From the NCBI GenBank assembly GCA_965248175.1, contig OZ252093.1, positions 1,364,001 through 1,428,000 of the forward strand: DNA of 64,000 bases, given 5' to 3'. The notes under the pieces were generated by a model, which was given only the letters and a program-made list of their open reading frames with translations, did no database searches and had not been told where the DNA came from. The position numbers were made by a program, and so were the translations under genes. Below, in pieces: positions 27,467-37,100 of the stretch (positions are counted from its first letter, which is position 1; the number at the start of each line of letters is the position of its first letter). Origin of the DNA: VXPQ01 sp965248175. GTDB taxonomy: Bacteria > Bacteroidota > Rhodothermia > Rhodothermales > VXPQ01.

Positions 27467-27850
27467 ATGAAAACCTATACAAGCATTCCCCTGTTCTTCG
27501 TGCTCGCTGTGCTGGTTTCCGGCTGCGTCAGCATAAACCACACCATGCTCGACACGGGGCCGGGGTATGCTCCGGTGCCGGCTCCCGAGGTGCAGGTGTT
27601 CTTCGAGCGGGACGAACTGCCGGAGCATACGCGCGTTGCGCTGCTCTATGGCAAGACCTTCGAAAACATCACTACGGAGAGCAAGTTGATCAACAAGTTG
27701 CGCGAAGCGGCGGGCGCCCTGGGGGCGAACGGCGTCGTGTTGCTGGGTCAGACGGATCTGGGCGGGGACGTCAGAGTGACGGGTAATCTTGTCACTGGCC
27801 TTGAAGAGAGCGGACGGCGCGGTCAGGCGCTGGCCATCCGGGTGCATTAG
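27467..27850 (+). CDS. small lipoprotein, paralogue of the gene at 28019
   Basis: A 127-residue protein with a lipobox (LAVLVSGC) preceded by a good GGAGGTAACAAC ribosome site. The mature domain has EVQVFFERDELPEHTRVALLYG and LREAAGALGANGVVLLG, a pattern of small envelope proteins in which an EAxxLGANAV helix recurs (YdgH/DUF4156-like folds). It is followed at 28019 by a diverged tandem copy with the same leader, ribosome site and motif order. Function unknown. Confidence 0.75.
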   Translation: MKTYTSIPLFFVLAVLVSGCVSINHTMLDTGPGYAPVPAPEVQVFFERDELPEHTRVALLYGKTFENITTESKLINKLREAAGALGANGVVLLGQTDLGGDVRVTGNLVTGLEESGRRGQALAIRVH

Positions 27851-27891
27851 GCGTAGCGCGGTAGGGTGTGCGCGTGGCGCCTGCGCCCTGT

Positions 27892-27931
27892 CAATTACCC
27901 TGTTGAGTGATTTTACTCAATGGGGTAATTG
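27892..27931. terminator. hairpin after the first paralogous lipoprotein
   Basis: A long interrupted stem: CAATTACCC (27892-27900) pairs with GGGTAATTG (27923-27931), and inside it TTGAGT pairs with ACTCAA around GATTTT. It is followed by CGTTTTTGA, so it could act as an intrinsic terminator. A similar hairpin follows the second paralogue. Confidence 0.6.
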
Positions 27932-28018
27932 CGTTTTTGAAGGGCTGAGTCGGGCAGGGGTATGTAGCCCGTGCACCGGAGTACGCGATTCATGGTTTAT
28001 CGTCAGGGAGGTAACGAC

Positions 28019-28435
28019 ATGAAAATCCATGCAAGCATTTCTTTGCTCTTCGTGCTCGCTGTGCTGGTTTCCGGCTGCGTCAGTGTAAGATACACGATGC
28101 TGGGGCCAGGGTATCCCCCGGTGCCGGAATCCGAAGTGCACGTATTTTCCTGGCAGGACGAGTTGCCGGAATACACGCGTATTGCGCTGCTTCATCGTTC
28201 CTTCGATATGTACAATCTTGCTGCTACCCATCCTGTCAAGTTGATCAAAACGCTGAGCAAGAAGGCGGGCGCTTTGGGAGCGAACGGTGTTGTGGTAGCG
28301 GGCGTGAAGAAGATGGACGATGGAGTTTGGGTGGTTAACGATAAGCAACGGATAGTTGTCGATCTTGATGAGTTGGACATTACGGTGCCCCGCAGCAATG
28401 TCTACGTGGACGCCATTGCTATTCGAGTGGAATAG
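28019..28435 (+). CDS. small lipoprotein, paralogue of the gene at 27467
   Basis: The start MKIHASISLLFVLAVLVSGC at 28019 follows GGAGGTAACGAC and mirrors the leader of the upstream copy (MKTYTSIPLFFVLAVLVSGC). The 138-residue product shares PGYPPVPESEVHVF, DELPEYTRIALLH and KKAGALGANGVVVAG with it, then diverges. The pair is a tandem duplication that includes the ribosome site and the downstream hairpin. Function unknown. Confidence 0.75.
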   Translation: MKIHASISLLFVLAVLVSGCVSVRYTMLGPGYPPVPESEVHVFSWQDELPEYTRIALLHRSFDMYNLAATHPVKLIKTLSKKAGALGANGVVVAGVKKMDDGVWVVNDKQRIVVDLDELDITVPRSNVYVDAIAIRVE

Positions 28436-28461
28436 GGAATTCGGTGGGTTCGGAGTTTTTG

Positions 28462-28499
28462 AATTATGCTATTGAGTAATTTTGCTCAGTAGCATAATT
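28462..28499. promoter_or_regulatory. hairpin or operator abutting the ATPase gene
   Basis: Arms AATTATGCTA (28462-28471) and TAGCATAATT (28490-28499) enclose TTGAGTAATTTTGCTCAG, the same inner element as in the hairpin at 27892. It ends seven bases before the ATG of the DUF4143 ATPase. It may terminate the lipoprotein transcript, serve as an operator for the defence operon, or both; the position fits either. Confidence 0.5.
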
Positions 28500-28506
28500 T
28501 GTGGAT

Positions 28507-29766
28507 ATGAACCCTTTCCAGCGCACACAAGTCAGTACCCTCGTTCAGCGGCTGGGCGAAGAGCCTCGTCAGATCATTGCTCTGTTCGGGCCGCGTCAGA
28601 TCGGCAAGACCACTATCGTGCGTCAGGCGTTGGGGCAGATTCCTTTCGGAAGCCGCTATCTCGCTGTGGACGACCCCGATTCTTCAACTCCTCGTCCTCC
28701 CTTCGATGCGACCGAGGCAACCTTTCCTTTGCCCACGGTTCGGAGGGATACGGCCTGGCTGGTGCGTAACTGGGAGGCCGCCCGGCGCGAGGCGGGGCGA
28801 TCCGGCAGATTCGTTCTGGCCTTCGACGAGATTCAGAAGATTGCCGGCTGGTCGGAAACCGTCAAGGGGTTATGGGACGCCGACCGCGCCAGCGGGTGCC
28901 CTCTGCATGTAGTTATACTGGGTTCGGCTCCACTGCTCATGCAGTCGGGATTGAGCGAGAGTCTTGCCGGTCGCTTCGAGTCCATTTCCGTTTCGCACTG
29001 GTCATTTGCGGAAATGTCCAGAGCATTCGATTTCGATCTGCCGACCTATCTCTATTTTGGCGGTTATCCGGGCGCGGCCTCCTTTGTTCGGGAGCCGGAC
29101 CGGTGGCGGGGCTATATCCTCGGCTCGCTCGTCGAACCGACCATCGAGCGAGACCTTCTGGCGCTAACCCGGGTGGACAAGCCTGCGTTGCTCAAACGAC
29201 TCTTCGAATTGGGCGCTGCATATTCCGGGGAGATTCTTTCGTACAACAAGATGCTGGGCCAGCTTCAGGACGCCGGCAACACGACCACGCTGGCACGTTA
29301 TCTCGATCTGTTGTCCAGCGCCGGCCTGCTCGCCGGCCTGCCGAAGTATTCGAACCGACTGCATCTGGGAAAGGCCTCCAGTCCCAAGTTCAATGTGCTC
29401 AATACCGCCCTGATGACGGCCGGTTCGAGGTATTCCTTCGACGAAGCGAAGGCGGACCGCACATTTTGGGGGCGTATCGTCGAGAGCGCAGTCGGTGCGC
29501 ACCTGTTCAATACCGCGACGCCCAATATCCGTCTGCATTACTGGCGAGAGGGGTCGCTTGAAGTGGATTTTGTCTTGCAACGAGGCGGTCGGGCCATCGC
29601 CATTGAGGTCAAAAGCGGCTTGCATAGAGGGGTTTTGCTTGGGATGGACAAGTTCAAGAAACGCTTTCGCCCCCATGGTTCGCTGCTTGTCGGAGAAGGC
29701 GGTGTTCCGCTCAACGAGTTTCTCACAGTACCTGCCGGGCATTGGTTCGAGGAGGCGTCGCCATGA
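28507..29766 (+). CDS. AAA (AAA_14/DUF4143) ATPase with C-terminal PD-(D/E)XK-like domain
   Basis: A 419-residue protein. Walker A is GPRQIGKTT (residues 28-36), Walker B FVLAFDEIQ (102-110), sensor region VVILGSAPLLMQSGLSESLAGRFE, then the DUF4143 domain (GGYPGA ... ERDLLALTRV ... YLDLLSSAGLLAGLPKY). The end has a nuclease-like motif: Asp354 in EVDFVLQ and Glu367-Val-Lys369 in AIAIEVKSG. Proteins of this family are widespread and mostly uncharacterised. This one overlaps the next gene by four bases (ATGA at 29763), so the two are translated together; that coupling to a NACHT-nuclease is the main clue that it belongs to a defence system. Confidence 0.88.
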   Translation: MNPFQRTQVSTLVQRLGEEPRQIIALFGPRQIGKTTIVRQALGQIPFGSRYLAVDDPDSSTPRPPFDATEATFPLPTVRRDTAWLVRNWEAARREAGRSGRFVLAFDEIQKIAGWSETVKGLWDADRASGCPLHVVILGSAPLLMQSGLSESLAGRFESISVSHWSFAEMSRAFDFDLPTYLYFGGYPGAASFVREPDRWRGYILGSLVEPTIERDLLALTRVDKPALLKRLFELGAAYSGEILSYNKMLGQLQDAGNTTTLARYLDLLSSAGLLAGLPKYSNRLHLGKASSPKFNVLNTALMTAGSRYSFDEAKADRTFWGRIVESAVGAHLFNTATPNIRLHYWREGSLEVDFVLQRGGRAIAIEVKSGLHRGVLLGMDKFKKRFRPHGSLLVGEGGVPLNEFLTVPAGHWFEEASP

Positions 29767-32700
29767 GAGTATCCCGCACATGCACCGAGCTTCGGGAAAA
29801 GAATGACGAACGGCGCCAAGGGGATGATTCCCGGCCCCTTGAAGAATTTCGATCTGTTCCGGCTTATGTGTTGCTCGGCGATCCCGGCGCAGGGAAGTCG
29901 ACCGCGTTCGACATGGAGTGCAAGGCGCTTGGGGAGAAAGCCTTCTTGATTTCGGCCCGCGACTTTCGAACCTTCGATCCAAAAAACCGTCCCGAATGGC
30001 GCGACAAGACGCTGTTTATAGACGGGCTCGATGAGGTCCGGGCCGGTTCGTCGGATGCGAACACACCGTTCGACGAGATTCGTAATCGTCTCGATGCATT
30101 GGGCAAGCCGCGTTTTCGCCTGTCGTGCCGGGAAGCGGACTGGCTTGGAGCAAACGACCGGAAACGCCTGAAGACCGTTTCGCCGGATTCCGCCGTGAAG
30201 GTGCTGCGGCTTGATCCCCTGACGTATGAGAATATTACTTCGATTCTGAATGCCCGTCCAGATATTGCCGATGCCAGAGATTTCATTTTTGAGGCTCGCG
30301 AGAGGGATGTAGCCGGATTTTTAGAGAACCCGCAGACCCTTAAACTGCTTGCCGAGGTTGTTGGCGCTGGCGGCGAGTGGCCCGCAAGCCGCAAGGAGCT
30401 CTTTGAGGAAGCGTGCGCCAGGATGGTCCGTGAGCAGAACGAAGAGCATCGAGCGGCGAAAGCGTTAAACAACCTGCCTGATCCTGCCGATCTCCTCGAC
30501 GCCGCCGGACGGCTCTGCGCCGTGCAATTGATTTCGGGCGCGGCCGGGTGGACATTGCATGGCGAGGGGAACGAAGCGTATCCTGCGCCGGATCGGTGCG
30601 ATTACGATCGCCGCGAAATGCTCTGGCCTGCGCTCGCTACGAAGTTGTTCAAGGGCGTATCCAATACCCGACTTGCTCCCGTTCACCGCCACATCGCCGA
30701 ATTTCTTGCGGGCCGCCACATCGCCGACGTTATCGCCGCGGGACTTCCTCATCGCCGTGCGATTTCTATGATTACCGGAAAGGACGGTATAGTGGTCACG
30801 GAAATGCGAGAGCTTTCCGCCTGGCTTGCGGCGCATTGCCAGGGTGTCCGGTTAGAGTCCATCGAACAGGACCCCATTGGTGTAGGGTTATACGGAAACA
30901 TCCGTGAATTTTCTCTCGAAGAGAAGCATGCGTTGTTGGTCGCCCTGAACCGAGAGGCGTCTCGGCCCGGTTCGTCAGTGTGGGGATGGGCCACAGCTTT
31001 TCGGGCGCTCGCCACGCCTGACATGGAACCCAAGTTCAGGAAGATATTGACCAGTTCCAGCCGGGAAGAAGAGCATCAACGGGTTGTCTGTTTGGCGCTG
31101 CTCGTTCTGACAGAAGGAGAATGCCTGCCGGGGTTTTCCGAACTTCTGCTCGAAATCGTTCGCGACGATACGCGGAGGCCGCACGTCAATTACGCCGCCC
31201 TCGACGCCTTCATCCACAGTTGCCCGGACAGTGAGGACAAAACGAATAAGCTCAAGACACTGCTGGCGGATGTTCAAGACGGGAGCGTTTTCGATCCCGA
31301 CAAGGAGTTGCTCGGAACTCTGCTGACCCACCTATATCCCCGAGATCTGTCGCCATCGGAGGTGTGGGACTATCTTTCCGGAGAAGAGGACGACGCGGAA
31401 GGCGAATTGATCGGTGAGTGGGGGATGCAGGATTATACTTTCGCCGCAAGAAACGCAAAATCCATCGGAGAAGATATTGGATTCTGGCTTACCGGACTTC
31501 CGGAGAATTCTTCGGACGAGCAGGTTGTCGAACTGCTCGATAATCTGAAAGAGCGGCTTCCGCGTTTGCAGTCCGTTCTGGACGCCCGATTGTTGCATGA
31601 CCTTCCCCTGCAACTCCTGGCTCAAGGCCTGGAAGCGCATGGGGACGGACTGGACACGAAGCGTCTGTACGACTGGCTTGACGTTGGTTTGGCAGGGCGC
31701 GGCGGATTACGAGGCAGTGGTCAGGAAGCCTGGTCCGAGGTTCGCTTGTGGCTGGAGCAACGCCCCGATGTGCAAAAGGCGATCGTAATAGAAGGGCTGG
31801 AACGCTGTTCCGCATCGGATAGCGACTTCGGTTTTGATATCTGTGCGTCGGGGATCGAGAAGCGTCTCTATGATGCAAGTCCCCCGCCCGATTACGGCCT
31901 CTGGTGTTTTGACCAAGCCGTTGCCATAGCAGATTCGAAACCTCGAGTGGTGGAATATCTGTTGGGAGCAGCGGTTCGTGCTCTTGAGGGCCAAAGGGGC
32001 GATGCGGGGCTGTCGCGTGAGGTTTTGCAACAACAAACAGGGAAACACGAAATATTGCAACCGATTATGGAGCGGCTGTTGCAGCCGTCGCCACCACCTC
32101 CCGACACGTTCAAACTGAAGGCGAGAATAAGAGAAGAACAGGAACAATTTATGCTTGATCGTTTTCGCTCCAACGAAGCCGCATTGCGTGAAAATCGGGT
32201 TGACCCCGACCTGCTTTACGAGATAGCGAGGAAGTATTTTAGCGGGTTTGCGAATTCCGGCGGGCTGGAGTTTGCCGGAGAGAGTCTCGCCATCGTCGAA
32301 CAGGCAGGTCCCAACGGCGGGGTGCAGGCCGTTGAACAATGGCTCTATGGAGATCAGGGGTTGGTCGATGCGGCGTTGCAAGGGCTGCGCGGTGTGATCG
32401 ATAGAGAAGACGTTCCGGACGTCGAGGAGGTTTTGGACCTGGAAATCAAGCGCCGTATGCATTATCTCGGCTTGCCTTTTCTGGCGGCTCTGGAAGAAAT
32501 CGAAAGAAGAGATCTCAAAGACGATGCATCGAAATGGGACGACGATAGGATTCGAAAGGCGGTCGCTTTCTATTACTGTTACGGAAATCACCTGCATATG
32601 CCCTCCGGGCACGGCTATTGTCCGCAATGGTATCGAAGACTTCTTGTCGAGCGTCCTGAAATCGTGGCAGAGGTGCTGGTCGAATACGGCCGTTGCGTAT

Positions 32701-34013
32701 TTCAGGTTGGTCACGATTATGCCGACCCCATGGCCGCCAAATTCCGCAAACTTGAGATTGACGCTGACCATGCGCAGGTCGCCAAACACGCGAGTCTTCC
32801 CTTGCTCCACGCCTTTCCGATTCTGCGTTCTCCAGAAGATCAAAGCCATCTCTCGTCGCTAAATCATTTATTCTGGGCCGCCATCAAGCATTCCGACCGG
32901 GCATTACTGCAAGAACTGATCGAAAGAAAACGATCTTTGAAGAGCATAAGCGCTGCTCAGCGCGTCCGCTGGCTGGCGGCCGGGGCTATGGTTTGGCCTG
33001 AAGAATACACTGATATTTTGAAGGATTTTATCCAGGAGGATCAGGAAAACCGTGTTCGTTATCTCAAGGCGTTCTTCGGGAGTCGCGTGTACCAGGGCGG
33101 TTCTGAACGGGGGGCGTGGCACACGCCGGCCTTTGCAGGCCGTGAGTTGTTCCCGTTCGATGCATCGAAGATCCCCTTGTGGGAATTGCTTATTCGTCTT
33201 ATTGGAAGCGTTGTCGGACCTGATTGGTGGGGGGATCATGCATCCGATCTTGTTCGCATGTTGATCGGAGACCTTGTCGTTTGCCCTGAAGAAGAGGCAA
33301 GCAATGCACTGACCAACCTTCTCGCCAACCCAGCACTGGAGCGCTGGCGCGACACACTAAAGCAGGCGCAGGACAACCAGCGAACGATTCGCCGGGACGC
33401 CGGTTATCGCCATCCCGATATCAAGCGAATCTGCGAGACGCTGGATGGCGGTACGCCCACCAATCCCGCCGATCTTGCTGCCTTGTTGATGGATCGGCTG
33501 CGCGAGATTGCCAAGCAGATCCGTGGGAATACTGATGACTGGCACCGGTACTGGAATGTCGATTCACATGGCAGGCCTCAAAAGCCGAGGCCCGAAAACA
33601 CTTGCCGGAATGCGCTGCTTTCCGATCTGCAGCAACGTCTTCCACAGGGCATTGACGCCCAACGTGAGGGCTCGTACGCCAACGACAAGCGATCCGATAT
33701 ACGTGTTTTCTATGCAGGCTTCAATGTCCCCGTGGAGATCAAGAAAAACTCGCATCTGGAACTCTGGAGCGCGATACGCGACCAATTGATTGCAAAGTAT
33801 GCCAGCGATCACAAAGCAGACGGCTACGGCATTTATCTCGTATTCTGGTTCGGCAAGGAAGATACCAGGACTCCGCATAAGCGTGGGTATCCGGCCGATG
33901 CCGAAGAGATGAAGAAATGGTTGGAAGATTCGCTATCGCCCGAAGAAGCCCGCAAAATCTCGGTATGTGTTATCGACGTAAGCATACCAGAGGGTAAATC
34001 AGCCGGTAAATAA
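29763..34013 (+). CDS. NACHT-like STAND NTPase with large helical region and C-terminal PD-(D/E)XK nuclease, 1416 residues
   Basis: The start at 29763 (MRVSRTCTELREK) overlaps the upstream stop. Walker A is GDPGAGKST (residues 39-47) and the Walker B region is TLFIDGLDE (83-91), whose DGLDE form is typical of NACHT NTPases; FRLSCREADW follows as sensor. A winged-helix-like region (about 190-320, including VHRHIAEFLAGRHIAD) precedes roughly 900 residues of helical, repeat-like sequence. The last 110 residues hold a nuclease core: Asp1312 in SDIRVFYAG, then VPVEIKK with Glu1325-Ile-Lys1327 and a QLIAKY helix. Avs- and bNACHT-type defence proteins have the same building blocks, but their nuclease is usually N-terminal. 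The role (phage sensing followed by DNA cleavage) is inferred. Confidence 0.85.
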   Translation: MRVSRTCTELREKNDERRQGDDSRPLEEFRSVPAYVLLGDPGAGKSTAFDMECKALGEKAFLISARDFRTFDPKNRPEWRDKTLFIDGLDEVRAGSSDANTPFDEIRNRLDALGKPRFRLSCREADWLGANDRKRLKTVSPDSAVKVLRLDPLTYENITSILNARPDIADARDFIFEARERDVAGFLENPQTLKLLAEVVGAGGEWPASRKELFEEACARMVREQNEEHRAAKALNNLPDPADLLDAAGRLCAVQLISGAAGWTLHGEGNEAYPAPDRCDYDRREMLWPALATKLFKGVSNTRLAPVHRHIAEFLAGRHIADVIAAGLPHRRAISMITGKDGIVVTEMRELSAWLAAHCQGVRLESIEQDPIGVGLYGNIREFSLEEKHALLVALNREASRPGSSVWGWATAFRALATPDMEPKFRKILTSSSREEEHQRVVCLALLVLTEGECLPGFSELLLEIVRDDTRRPHVNYAALDAFIHSCPDSEDKTNKLKTLLADVQDGSVFDPDKELLGTLLTHLYPRDLSPSEVWDYLSGEEDDAEGELIGEWGMQDYTFAARNAKSIGEDIGFWLTGLPENSSDEQVVELLDNLKERLPRLQSVLDARLLHDLPLQLLAQGLEAHGDGLDTKRLYDWLDVGLAGRGGLRGSGQEAWSEVRLWLEQRPDVQKAIVIEGLERCSASDSDFGFDICASGIEKRLYDASPPPDYGLWCFDQAVAIADSKPRVVEYLLGAAVRALEGQRGDAGLSREVLQQQTGKHEILQPIMERLLQPSPPPPDTFKLKARIREEQEQFMLDRFRSNEAALRENRVDPDLLYEIARKYFSGFANSGGLEFAGESLAIVEQAGPNGGVQAVEQWLYGDQGLVDAALQGLRGVIDREDVPDVEEVLDLEIKRRMHYLGLPFLAALEEIERRDLKDDASKWDDDRIRKAVAFYYCYGNHLHMPSGHGYCPQWYRRLLVERPEIVAEVLVEYGRCVFQVGHDYADPMAAKFRKLEIDADHAQVAKHASLPLLHAFPILRSPEDQSHLSSLNHLFWAAIKHSDRALLQELIERKRSLKSISAAQRVRWLAAGAMVWPEEYTDILKDFIQEDQENRVRYLKAFFGSRVYQGGSERGAWHTPAFAGRELFPFDASKIPLWELLIRLIGSVVGPDWWGDHASDLVRMLIGDLVVCPEEEASNALTNLLANPALERWRDTLKQAQDNQRTIRRDAGYRHPDIKRICETLDGGTPTNPADLAALLMDRLREIAKQIRGNTDDWHRYWNVDSHGRPQKPRPENTCRNALLSDLQQRLPQGIDAQREGSYANDKRSDIRVFYAGFNVPVEIKKNSHLELWSAIRDQLIAKYASDHKADGYGIYLVFWFGKEDTRTPHKRGYPADAEEMKKWLEDSLSPEEARKISVCVIDVSIPEGKSAGK

Positions 34014-34100
34014 CCCTTAATCGTTTGGCAACACGTAAGACCTGTCGCCGTTTCCTTGCACGAAGTCGATATTCGCCCTGCTTGAACCAGGAACAACCCT

Positions 34101-37100
34101 ATGCCCGGCCAGCTACTCACGCATTATTTTCTGACCGACGGCATACGTGAGACGCCTGAGTGGCGCGCTTCGGTGGCCGACCGGGAGGCGTTCGCTTCGT
34201 TCAGGGAGGGTGTTGCCGGCCGCCATGAGGCGCTCCGCCGGTCCCGGGACCCCAACGAAGCCGTCACCGAGCAAGACCTGATTCGCCCGGTGCTGGACCT
34301 GCTGGGGTGGCGGGACTACTTGCCGCAGCAGGGCGCGGCCCGCAACGAGGATATCCCCGACCATCTGCTCTTTGCAGACGCTGCATCGAAGGCGCAGGCC
34401 AGCGCCCGCGCCAACTCGCATGATCGGTATCTGGATGCGCTGGCGATAGAGGAAAGCAAGCGCTTCGGTCTTCCCCTCGACAATCGCGACGGGAGCGACC
34501 GGGTGCAGCGCGGTACGCCGCACGGGCAGGTGCTGCGGTATTTGTCGACCGCCGAGAGTGTCACGGACGGGCGCATCCACTGGGGTATTCTGACCAACGG
34601 TGGGGTCTGGCGTCTCTACGACTACCGTGCACGGCCCCGCGCCAGCGGCTACTATGAGGCCGATCTTGCGGACTTGCTCGAATCCGGCAACGAAGACGCG
34701 CTACGGGTTTTCCATCTGCTGTTCCGCCGGACGTCCTTCGTGCCCGAACCGGGGGCCGCGACCACATTTCTTGAACGGGCGCTGGCTGAGGGCAAGCGCT
34801 ACGAGGAACAGGTTGCGCAGGATCTTTCGGGAGTGGTGTTCGAGCGCGTTTTTCCGAGGCTTGTCGATGCGATCGCCCGGGAATCCGGAAAGGAGCTCGA
34901 CGCAAGCCGGGATGCGGCGCTGATCTTCCTCTACCGCCTGCTCTTCGTGCTCTACGCCGAGGACCGGGGCCTGCTGCCCGTGAACGATGTGCGGTACGAC
35001 GATTATGGCCTGCGCAAGCGGGTGCGGGACGACATTGCGCGCAGGATGGCCGACGAGGACACGTTTTCCGCAAGGGCCGCGAACTACTGGAACCGCCTTG
35101 TCGATCTTTTCCGGATCATCGACGAAGGGGACGCTTCCATTGGTTTGCCGCCCTACAACGGAGGATTGTTCGCGCCGGAAGCCGCTCCGTTACTGGACAC
35201 GGTGCGTCTGTCCGATGCGGAAATTGCTCCGGTCATTCACGATCTGAGCCATGCGAGGGATGCGCAGGGAGTGCGCCATTTCGTGAATTACCGCGACATG
35301 TCCGTCCAGCAACTGGGTTCGATCTACGAACGACTGCTGGAGCGCGAGCCGGTTCGGGACGACGAGGGGAAGATTGTTGTGCGCCCCAACAGTTACGCCC
35401 GCAAGGACAGCGGCAGTTTTTATACCTCTCAGGAACTTGTCGATCTGATCGTCGAACGGACATTAAAGCCGCTTGCCGAGGAACGGCTCAGCGCTTTCGA
35501 GAAAAAGGCCGCCGAACTTGCGAGCGATCGCAGGCCCAGGGCGGAGCGGCAAGACGAGTTGCGCAAGCTCGATCCGGCGGAGGCGGTGCTTGATCTGAAA
35601 GTGCTGGACCCGGCCATGGGAAGCGGACACTTCCTGGTCACGGCGGTGGATTTTCTATCGGATTACATCGCCGAATTGATCGAGTACGTGCCTGCGGTTC
35701 CGGAATGGCTCAATGGCGGGTATGAATCGCCGCTCGTCGAGCGCGTGGAGGCGATTCGCAGCGAAATTATTCGCCGGGCCGAAGCGTCGGACTGGGTTCT
35801 GGACAAGGCCCAACTCACCGATCAGGCTATCGTCCGCCGGATGGTGCTCAAGCGCTGCATCTACGGGGTGGACAAGAACCGCCTGACCGTCGAACTGGCC
35901 AAGGTGTCGCTCTGGCTGCACAGTTTCACGGTGGGCGCGCCGCTGTCCTTTCTGGATCACCACTTGCGCTGCGGAGATTCGCTGATCGGCTTGCGGGTGC
36001 AGGAGGCGGTGCATGATATATACCGGCTGGGAGGGGGCCTTTTTGCCGGTTCAGCCATAGCGGGGGCCGAAGCCGCTACAACCGGCATGCAGCGTATCGA
36101 GGGGATGTCGGATGCCGACATATCCGAAGTGCACGAGTCGGCGTTGCTGTTCGATGCCGTGGAAAAAACGACGGCCGATCTTCGCGGTCTGCTGGATTTT
36201 CTTTGTGGCTGGCGCTGGTTGACGGCGGGGATGAAGAAGAAAGGGCGGGGTGTCTTCGATGCGCCGCTCCTCGCAACGCTCGGGGTGCAGTCGGAGCATG
36301 TGTACGAACTTCTGGCGCGCGGCCCGGAGCACCTCGGCGACGATACGCCCGGTTCCGACGATGCTGAATGGACGACCTTTTGCGAGCGGTGGCGTGAGGC
36401 CCGGACCATTGCCGACCGGGAAGGCTTTCTGCATTGGGAAGTAGCTTTTCCGGGGGTGTGGCGGCGGTGGCAGGATGTCCGTCCCGAGGGCGGCTTCGAT
36501 GCGATTATCGGGAATCCGCCGTGGGACCGCATCAAGCTGCAGGAAGTGGAGTGGTTCGCTACGCGCGCGCCCGAACTCGCTTTGGCTCCGACGGCGGCGG
36601 CGCGGCGGAAAGGCATCCGGCAATTGCGCGAACAGGAATCGTCCTTGGTGGCGGAGTTCGATGCGGCAAAGACGCGCTCGGACAATCTCGGCTGCCTGAT
36701 CCGGGAATCCGGGCATTACCCCTTGCTCGGCGGCGGCGATATCAACCTCTATTCGTTGTTCGTGGAGCGGGCCCTGAGCCTCGTCAAACCCGATGGTTTT
36801 GTGGGCCTGTTGACGCCCTCGGGCATTTATGCGGACAAAACGGCGGCCCGTTTCTTCCAATCCGTTTCCACCACAGGAAGGGTGTCCGGGTTGTTCGATT
36901 TCGAGAACCGCCGTCTCGGAACCGATTTGCCGCCCTTCTTTCCGGATGTGGACTCCCGATTCAAATTCTGTGCGCTCATCCTCGGCGGAGAAGAGCGGCA
37001 ATTCGAGCGGACCGAATGCGCCTTTTTCCTGCATGACATGCAGACGATCCACAAGGAGGACCGCTGTTTTCCGCTGACTCCGGACGATTTCATGCGCGTT

